Source: Burkholderia pyrrocinia
GTDB taxonomy: Bacteria > Pseudomonadota > Gammaproteobacteria > Burkholderiales > Burkholderiaceae
DNA length: 64,000 bases
Assembly: GCF_018417535.1 (NCBI RefSeq)
Contig: NZ_CP070977.1
Span: forward strand, 620,001-684,000
Direction: 5' to 3'
In this document: one piece after another, positions 58,501 to 64,000 of the stretch
Numbering within the stretch: position 1 is the first letter of the stretch
How the letters are laid out: each line of letters begins with the position of its first letter
Translations under genes and position numbers: made by a program
The notes under the pieces: generated by a model
What the model saw: only the letters and a program-made list of their open reading frames with translations
The model's database searches: none
What the model was told of the DNA's origin: nothing

Positions 58501-59259
58501 ATGAACAAGCTCCTGAAGCGACTTCTCGGTTTTCTGTTTCCCGGCGTTGATGATGGCGATCCGTCGGATCTTGGTTCTGACGCTGGGGGCGACGACGCTG
58601 GCGCTGGTGATGCTGGCGGCGGCGATCCTGGCGCTGACGCTTCCGCTGGTGATGCTCAGGATGACGATTTCGACTTCGATTTCGTCGAGCCGGCGACGCC
58701 CACGCGTCGCTCGACGTCCGATGCGGATCGTCTGGCCGCGCTCGAGGCGGAAGTAGAGCGGCGCGGCCGGCTGGTCGACGCTGCACGCACCTCCGCGCCG
58801 CCTGCTCCGGATCGAGATTTCGAAACCGAAGAAGCGCGTCTGCGCGATCCGAATACGACGGACATAGAGCGCTGGCAGATCCAGTCGAACCGCACGTTAC
58901 GTCAAAGCCAACAGGCTGCGCAAGCGGCGCTGTTCCAGGCGCAGGATCTGCGCGATCAAACGCTGTTCGAAGCGAAGATCGCGGCCGACCCACATCGCGC
59001 GCGGTATCGCGAACGCGTCGAAGCTGCGGTGCTGGAAGAGCGCCGGCAAGGTCGCAACGCCTCGCGTGAGGCCGTCTACTACTACATGCTCGGCAAGGAC
59101 ATCGCGGACGGCAAGTTGAAGCCAAAGGCAAAAGCGAAATCGGCCGCCGCCGATGTACCGCGCGGCAAGACGCCGGGCGTGCGCTCGACGGTTCCGGCCG
59201 GCCGAGGGCAAACCGAACACCAGAAGCGCGCCGCGCGTCTGGCTGACGTGAACATCTGA
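58501..59259 (+). CDS. Scaffolding-like protein with FP leader (2 of 3)
   Basis: A 252-residue protein: leader MNKLLKRLLGFLFPGVDD, a long Asp/Gly/Ala-rich acidic region (residues about 17-60), a helical region (RLAALEAEVERRGRLVDAAR, RTLRQSQQAAQAALFQAQDL) and a basic C-terminus (KLKPKAKAKSAAADVPRGKT). This acidic-helical-basic form, directly upstream of the capsid gene, is what phage scaffolding proteins look like. The basic tail would bind capsid. Confidence 0.75.
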   Translation: MNKLLKRLLGFLFPGVDDGDPSDLGSDAGGDDAGAGDAGGGDPGADASAGDAQDDDFDFDFVEPATPTRRSTSDADRLAALEAEVERRGRLVDAARTSAPPAPDRDFETEEARLRDPNTTDIERWQIQSNRTLRQSQQAAQAALFQAQDLRDQTLFEAKIAADPHRARYRERVEAAVLEERRQGRNASREAVYYYMLGKDIADGKLKPKAKAKSAAADVPRGKTPGVRSTVPAGRGQTEHQKRAARLADVNI

Positions 59260-59275
59260 CCAGCACGAGGACACC

Positions 59276-60691
59276 ATGCTGACGAAAATTCTGGCCCTCC
59301 TGACGGGCTTCATGTTCCCCGGGGTGACGAACCAGTCGTCGAGTTTTACGGCTGACGTTGAAGCGTACATCCAGGAAGAGGTCGAGCCGCTCGCGCGCCG
59401 CCAACTGGTTGCGTACCAGTTCGGCAAGCCGCTCAAGCTCGACACGAATCGCGGCACGACATACACCGCGTCGCGCTACCAGCGCTTGCCGCTGCCGTAC
59501 GCGCCGCTGCAGGAAGGCGTCGCGCCTCCGGGTGAGGCGATGACGCTGCAACAGGTCAGTGCGACCGCGCAGCAGTGGGGCGACCGCGTCATCATCACCG
59601 ACGTGGCGAACCTCACGATCAAGCATCCGCTGTTTCAGCAAGCTTGCGAGCTGGTGTCGCTGCAGATGCCGGAAACGCTTGAGCGCAACACGCTCAATAC
59701 GCTGCTGTCCGCGCCGCAGGTGAACTACGCCGGAGGCGCCGCAAACCGCGCCGCCCTGACGGCGTCCAACGTGATGTCGCCGCACGAGTCGAACCGCCTG
59801 TTCGCGTCGATGGCCGCCTACGGCGTGCCGCGCTTCAACGGCGACGAGCGCGAAGACATGATGATCGAGGCGGGCTCATACCGCGATCCGTCTCAGACGC
59901 CGCGCGTCAAGCAGCACTACGTCGCGCTGATCAGCCCGTTCTCGGCGCAGGACATGCGCGAGAACTCGTCGGTTCAGCAAGCCTGGGCGTACAGCGACGT
60001 GAACCGGCTCTACAACAACGAGCTGGGCGATTTCGGCGGCATCCGTTTCTGCGAAACGAACATGATGCCGTACTGGACGGGCGCTGCCGCGATCAACGGC
60101 ACCGCGTCGACGTCCGGCGGTCAGCTAGCGACCGGCACGTATTACGTGCAGGTCACCGCCGCGCCGGCGCTCACGTCGGTCGAGCAGACGATCTACCAGG
60201 TGTCGTCGTCGATTAGCGTGACGGGCCCGACCGGCTCGATCTCGGTGACGCTGCCGTCGTTCCCGAACTACGTGTTCAACGTCTACATCGGCACGACCGC
60301 GAACCCGGCGAACCTCGCCACCGCGATCGGCAACGGCGTGCCAGTGACCGGCGTGCTCGCTGGTCAGGCGACGCAGCTGCAGCCGAACCAGACGGTGACG
60401 CTGACGGGCATCGGCGTGACGCAGACGCCGCCGGCAGCGCCGGCGAACGGCGTGTCGGTGTTCCCGGTGCTCTTCATCGGCAACCACAGCTATGGCCAGG
60501 TGCTGCTCGAGAATCCCGAGTTCCACTACCTGACCGGGGCCGACAAGTCGGATCCGCTGAACCAAACCCGGGTCGTGTCGTGGAAGGTGTTCTACGGCTC
60601 GATTCTGCTCAACACGGCCTTCCTGGCTCGCGTCGAATGCGGCTCCGCATTCGCGCCGGGCTACCAGGGCGGTACCGTGACCACCCCGTAA
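59276..60691 (+). CDS. Major capsid protein with FP leader (3 of 3)
   Basis: A 471-residue protein of the N4-gp56-like coat group by appearance: EAYIQEEVEPLARRQLVAYQ, LQEGVAPPGEAMTLQQVSAT, AQQWGDRVIITDVANLTIKH, and GQVLLENPEFHYLTGADKSD near the end. Its first 19 residues, MLTKILALLTGFMFPGVTN, share the leader of the two preceding genes. A strand-rich insert at about residues 270-390 (QLATGTYYVQVTAAPALTSV to PAAPANGVSV) resembles an Ig-like or surface domain. The ATG at 59276 follows an AGGAC site. Confidence 0.8.
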   Translation: MLTKILALLTGFMFPGVTNQSSSFTADVEAYIQEEVEPLARRQLVAYQFGKPLKLDTNRGTTYTASRYQRLPLPYAPLQEGVAPPGEAMTLQQVSATAQQWGDRVIITDVANLTIKHPLFQQACELVSLQMPETLERNTLNTLLSAPQVNYAGGAANRAALTASNVMSPHESNRLFASMAAYGVPRFNGDEREDMMIEAGSYRDPSQTPRVKQHYVALISPFSAQDMRENSSVQQAWAYSDVNRLYNNELGDFGGIRFCETNMMPYWTGAAAINGTASTSGGQLATGTYYVQVTAAPALTSVEQTIYQVSSSISVTGPTGSISVTLPSFPNYVFNVYIGTTANPANLATAIGNGVPVTGVLAGQATQLQPNQTVTLTGIGVTQTPPAAPANGVSVFPVLFIGNHSYGQVLLENPEFHYLTGADKSDPLNQTRVVSWKVFYGSILLNTAFLARVECGSAFAPGYQGGTVTTP

Positions 60692-60701
60692 GGAGTAACT
60701 G

Positions 60702-61244
60702 ATGGCCGCACGTAACTCGCAGGAGCCGGCAAAACCGGCTCCCGAGTCGGCTGATGCCGACGAATTTCTTGGCGGCGCCGGTCCGGTGTCGAAAGCCGCA
60801 GCCGAAGCGCCGCTCGACGAAAGCCGCGAAGCGCTGCTGGAGCGCATCAAGGCGCTCGAAGCAGAAAACGCCAAGCTCGGCGCGGAGAAGGATATCGCCG
60901 AGGAAGAGTCGGCACGCCTGTCCGCGCAAGCGCAGTCGGCTCTGCTGACGTCGGGCGTCGTCGAGCGTTTCGCCGGCAAGGCCGAGGACGGCAAGACGGA
61001 TCTCTGGTGGTATCGCATCGATCTCGCGCCGTGCGGCGGTGAGCACCTGAAGATCAACGGCACGCCGTACCTGCATGGTCACACGTACAAGTTCGACACG
61101 GACACCCTGCGCTCGATCAAGGAAATGGTTGCGCGCACCTGGGTGCACGAGAACGACATCAACGGGCACGCGTTCAACCCGTACCGGCAGGCGCAGAACA
61201 AGGTGCTCGGAGGCGGCCCCGTGCCGACCTGGGCACGATCGTAA
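60702..61244 (+). CDS. Phage head-associated hypothetical protein
   Basis: A 180-residue protein: a disordered Ala/Pro/Glu-rich start, a coiled coil (REALLERIKALEAENAKLGA, residues about 42-70), and a C-terminal domain (DLWWYRIDLAPCGGEHLKIN, GTPYLHGHTYKFDTDTLRSI). It follows the capsid gene by 10 bp with an AAGGAG site. The family is unrecognised; a head or head-tail joining role is inferred. Confidence 0.68.
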   Translation: MAARNSQEPAKPAPESADADEFLGGAGPVSKAAAEAPLDESREALLERIKALEAENAKLGAEKDIAEEESARLSAQAQSALLTSGVVERFAGKAEDGKTDLWWYRIDLAPCGGEHLKINGTPYLHGHTYKFDTDTLRSIKEMVARTWVHENDINGHAFNPYRQAQNKVLGGGPVPTWARS

Positions 61245-61267
61245 TCCCCCACCCCGAAAGGAAGACC

Positions 61268-61693
61268 ATGTCGCAAGCCTCTCAGGAAGTTACGGCTGCA
61301 ACGGTGATCGGCAACTTCACGATCACCCTCCCGGCGCCGAATCAGGCGCAGCTCTCGGCCAGCGGATATCTGGTCGAGGGCGAATCGAAGGATTCCCTCG
61401 ACAGCCGCATGGACCTGGCGCGCGAAGCGCTTCAGCGTCAGCAACGCATGCTCGAGATTCCGGTCCTCGAAGCCCATATCGAGCAGTGGGAAAAGGCGCG
61501 TGACGACGTCGCGCGCGCATACGCGGATCTGCTCGAACGCCACAACGCGAAGACCGCCGGCAAGGCGGGTTCGAAAGCATTGTCGAGCCAAGAGCAGGCG
61601 AACCTGAAGAACGCACCGCAGCAACTGAAGGGCATCGAGGCCGAACTCTCGAAGGCGCGCCAGAAGATCGCGGACGCGCGCGCGGGAGCGTGA
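61268..61693 (+). CDS. Phage hypothetical protein with coiled-coil C-terminus
   Basis: A 141-residue protein: a strand-rich start (VIGNFTITLPAPNQAQLSAS), then a long helical region (MDLAREALQRQQRMLEIPVL, HIEQWEKARDDVARAYADLL, KGIEAELSKARQKIADARAG). It ends one base before the adaptor gene. No family is recognised. Probably a minor head or internal virion component. Confidence 0.66.
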   Translation: MSQASQEVTAATVIGNFTITLPAPNQAQLSASGYLVEGESKDSLDSRMDLAREALQRQQRMLEIPVLEAHIEQWEKARDDVARAYADLLERHNAKTAGKAGSKALSSQEQANLKNAPQQLKGIEAELSKARQKIADARAGA

Positions 61694-61694
61694 A

Positions 61695-62399
61695 ATGGCC
61701 TACCTCCAGGCCCAACAGATCGTCGCGCGCGCATGCGCGATTGCGAAAGCGCCGGGATGGCTTTCGCAAGGCGGAATCTATCTGAACATGGTCCTGGAGG
61801 ACCTTTGGCTGCATCGTGACCTGAAGATCAACCGGGTCGTTGAATTCGTGACAGTGCAGGCGAACAATTACGGCCCGTTCACGCTGCCGCTGAACTATCT
61901 GCGCACGTACGACCTGTTCTTCCAACAGAACAACCTGCCGTATTTCCTGCATCCGATTTCGCCGGAAGAGTGGGACCAGGAGTTCAAGGACCCCTCGATC
62001 GCGAACTACCCGTACGAGTTCATGACCCTGCTGTACGACGAAACCACAGCGCAGACTAACAACTCGGCGGGACAGCTTTTCATCTATCCGCAGTCGTCCG
62101 GGCAGATCGTCCTGACGCATCGATACATGGTGAAGCAGCCGGACATCACGACGCCCGAGTCGTCGGCTGTCATCCCGTGGTTTCCGGACCAGAACTACTT
62201 AATCAAGGCTACGGCCGCGGAGCTGATGAGCGAGACGGACGATGCCCGTCAGGACTCGTTCCGCGCGCAATGTGAAGCGATGCTGCGCACGCACCTCATC
62301 ATGGAGGGCGACGAGCAGCAGGTCGTCAAGTCGGTGCGGCTCGATCCGCGGCGCTTCCACACGAATCGCACGCTGAAGCCGACGAAGATCACGGACTAG
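61695..62399 (+). CDS. Phage adaptor / head-tail connector protein
   Basis: A 234-residue protein: MAYLQAQQIVARACAIAKAP, GIYLNMVLEDLWLHRDLKIN, LPLNYLRTYDLFFQQNNLPY and a helical C-terminus (ATAAELMSETDDARQDSFRA). The N-terminal helical bundle and length suggest the gp4/gp16-like tail-adaptor class that binds under the portal in short-tailed phages. It lies directly upstream of the long hub-like protein, as expected for that role. Confidence 0.7.
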   Translation: MAYLQAQQIVARACAIAKAPGWLSQGGIYLNMVLEDLWLHRDLKINRVVEFVTVQANNYGPFTLPLNYLRTYDLFFQQNNLPYFLHPISPEEWDQEFKDPSIANYPYEFMTLLYDETTAQTNNSAGQLFIYPQSSGQIVLTHRYMVKQPDITTPESSAVIPWFPDQNYLIKATAAELMSETDDARQDSFRAQCEAMLRTHLIMEGDEQQVVKSVRLDPRRFHTNRTLKPTKITD

Positions 62400-62403
62400 G
62401 GCC

Positions 62404-64000
62404 ATGGCTATCCGCAACGCGAAGCCGGTCCGCTTCACGCCGAAGGGCCTCTGCGATGCATTCGACGCGACGGACGCCTTCGCCGGTGCATGCCAGCTTC
62501 TGACCAACCTCGTTTTCGACCAAGGCAATCCGGAGCTCATCGTCGCGCGTCCGGGCGTAGGCGCCGCGGCCACGACGTTCAGTGGTTTCACCACACCGAC
62601 GTTCGTTTCTGTGCATACGGTCGTCGGGAACGTGGCATACGGCATGGTGTCGACGGCGCGCACCGCGGGATTCGACGAACCGTTCGCATTCAACCTGCTG
62701 ACGAGCTCGTTCATCACGATCAGCGGGGTGACGTCGGCGAATGTACCGGCCTCGCCGGCTACGAGCGGGGCGTGGACACCCCCGACAATGGCGATCGTGG
62801 GTACGAAGATCTTGATCACGCACCCGGGCTTCAGCGGCACGGGATCGAACTTCTTCGGCGTGATCGACATTTCGACGCCTTCCGCGCCGGCCTGGTCATC
62901 GTCGAACCTCGCGACGAACCCTCTTACCGCCGTGCCGACTTCGGTCGCAAACTTCAACAACCGCGCCTACTTCGCAGTCGGCAACGTGCTGAATTTCAGC
63001 GATCCGCTCGCTCCGCTCACGCGGACGAATGCGTCGCAGGCTGTGACCGTAGGGGATACGACACCGATCACTGTGCAGTCGGGATTGCCGATCCAGACGA
63101 CGACTGCCGGCGTGATCGGTGCGTTGGTGGTCTTCAAAGCGGGGCAGGTCTGGCAAGTCACCGGCGACCCGGCAACGAATAACCTCGCGCTGAACTACAT
63201 TTCTCTGACGACGGGATGCGTGTCACCGCGCAGCGTCGTGCAGGGCCCGTTCGGCATCGTATTCGCCGGTATCGATGCGCCGTACGTTCTGAACTTCCTG
63301 GGCACGCTGGTACCGCTATCTAGCCGGCCCGGAATGGATTTCCCGGCGGACTTGCAGGTACCGTTCCAGAACGCGACCCAGCCTTCGCGTATCAGTGCAG
63401 CATTCGCCGGCAACACGTATAGAACCTGCGTACCGACGCTGATCCAGGGTCAGCAGCAGACGAACGATTACTGGTATGACATCCGGCGCAAGCGCTGGAA
63501 CGGGCCGCATACGTTCATCTATGACTGCGCGTCGCAGTACGGAGAATCGTTCGTACTTTCCAGCGCGTCGCAAGGGGCGGCGCTCTTCGTGAGCACGACG
63601 ATCCCCACTTCGAACTCGTTGTACCTGGACGCCGGAGCGTCGTTCGTCTGCCATCTGCAATCTTCGAACTTCCCGAAGACAGGGCATATGCAGCAAGTGC
63701 AGGTCGTGGAATCGACGATCGAACTGTCATCGACCGGCGCCGCAACACAGTTCGGTCTGACCGCTCTGGACGATCAGCAATCGACACTCGCGAGCACGTT
63801 TGCGATGACGCCCTCGTCCGGAGGGCAATGGGGATCGTTCCTATGGGGATCCGGGAACTGGTCGTCGAACGCCAGCATTCCGCACGTCTATACGATCCCG
63901 TGGCCGACCGCGCTCGTATTCCAGAAGATGTCGATCGACGTTCGAGCCACCCCGGTGAACGCCATCAAAATCGGAACCTTCTTCGCCCGGTATCAGGATG
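62404..64000 (+). CDS. Tail hub / DNA-stabilisation-like protein (3' end outside window)
   Basis: Starts MAIRNAKPVRFTPKGLCDAF and is open to the last base (at least 532 residues). It is rich in strands and repeated blocks such as TFVSVHTVVGNVAYGM, FNNRAYFAVGNVLNFSDPLA, GVIGALVVFKAGQVWQVTGD and GIVFAGIDAPYVLNFLG, in the manner of the beta-propeller-like tail hub (P22 gp10-type) of short-tailed phages. The class is inferred from shape, size and position after the adaptor gene. Confidence 0.7.
   Translation, partial: MAIRNAKPVRFTPKGLCDAFDATDAFAGACQLLTNLVFDQGNPELIVARPGVGAAATTFSGFTTPTFVSVHTVVGNVAYGMVSTARTAGFDEPFAFNLLTSSFITISGVTSANVPASPATSGAWTPPTMAIVGTKILITHPGFSGTGSNFFGVIDISTPSAPAWSSSNLATNPLTAVPTSVANFNNRAYFAVGNVLNFSDPLAPLTRTNASQAVTVGDTTPITVQSGLPIQTTTAGVIGALVVFKAGQVWQVTGDPATNNLALNYISLTTGCVSPRSVVQGPFGIVFAGIDAPYVLNFLGTLVPLSSRPGMDFPADLQVPFQNATQPSRISAAFAGNTYRTCVPTLIQGQQQTNDYWYDIRRKRWNGPHTFIYDCASQYGESFVLSSASQGAALFVSTTIPTSNSLYLDAGASFVCHLQSSNFPKTGHMQQVQVVESTIELSSTGAATQFGLTALDDQQSTLASTFAMTPSSGGQWGSFLWGSGNWSSNASIPHVYTIPWPTALVFQKMSIDVRATPVNAIKIGTFFARYQD

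Noticed and set aside
1..64000. CRISPR arrays, insertion sequences or rRNA
   Set aside because: No spaced direct repeats, transposase motifs or rRNA sequence were seen on either strand.

Overview
The window is high-GC proteobacterial chromosome DNA whose gene content and codon use point to a Burkholderia, most likely of the cepacia complex (main chromosome: mfd-ispD-ispF, RisA/RisS-type two-component system, AhpC/AhpD pair, dodecin). That assignment is inferred from recognised families, not from a database search. Positions 1 to about 36.5 kb are ordinary host chromosome. From the tRNA-Leu at 36556-36642 to the end of the window lies the left part of an integrated temperate phage; its right end is outside the window.

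Host region. Positions 1-14 kb hold a purine/ureide catabolic island: an Asp/Glu/hydantoin racemase-family protein (cut by the window start), puuE, uraD, alc and allA in one tightly overlapped operon, then LysR/RidA and LysR/aminotransferase modules, an ACT-domain protein, the membrane urate hydroxylase puuD, uraH, an 8-oxoguanine/guanine deaminase-like amidohydrolase, another LysR regulator, dodecin and a 3-hydroxyisobutyrate/tartronate-semialdehyde-type reductase. Together these can take 8-oxoguanine or urate through 5-hydroxyisourate, OHCU, allantoin, allantoate and ureidoglycolate to glyoxylate and urea. Positions 14-24 kb hold mscL, a TPR membrane protein with a PspA-like partner, a class A penicillin-binding protein, a DUF3574 lipoprotein, a threonine-dehydratase-like enzyme and an ArgE-type deacylase. 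Positions 24-36 kb hold mfd, ispD, ispF, ahpD, ahpC, the RisS/RisA (EnvZ/OmpR-like) system, a DUF1800-DUF1501 pair and a squalene/phytoene-synthase-fold protein.

Prophage. A P4-type tyrosine integrase lies just downstream of tRNA-Leu. Behind it is a rightward accessory segment with a DUF4160/DUF2442 pair, an orphan minimal nucleotidyltransferase, DUF4224, an HTH/coiled-coil protein, a three-gene overlapping cassette, a markedly AT-rich gene and an AlpA-like regulator. A leftward coiled-coil/zinc-ribbon gene and a control region follow; the control region carries inverted repeats and a structured RNA with a terminator (candidate C4-type antisense RNA, 44770-44875). The replication operon has a replication-initiation-like protein, a TOPRIM-helicase and two winged-helix proteins. 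The late operon from about 50 kb encodes a virion protein, terminase large subunit, two basic mini-proteins, portal, fibre-like proteins, a small HExxH metallopeptidase-like protein, scaffold-like protein, major capsid protein, small head proteins, a head-tail adaptor and a long tail-hub/stabilisation-like protein running off the window. This arrangement suggests a short-tailed (podovirus-like) temperate phage.

Most notable observations: (i) three consecutive virion genes (57980, 58501, 59276) start with the same short hydrophobic leader ending in F-P-[GA]-[VI]; (ii) two other structural proteins share an aligned QAxIxSxANQTxxALNTL segment; (iii) an apparent one-base frameshift near the end of a GcvA-like LysR gene fuses it in frame to the downstream ACT-domain gene; (iv) a TATCAAAGATA-like palindrome recurs in three intergenic regions of the purine cluster; (v) a candidate phage antisense RNA lies in the immunity region, where no obvious CI-type repressor is visible.
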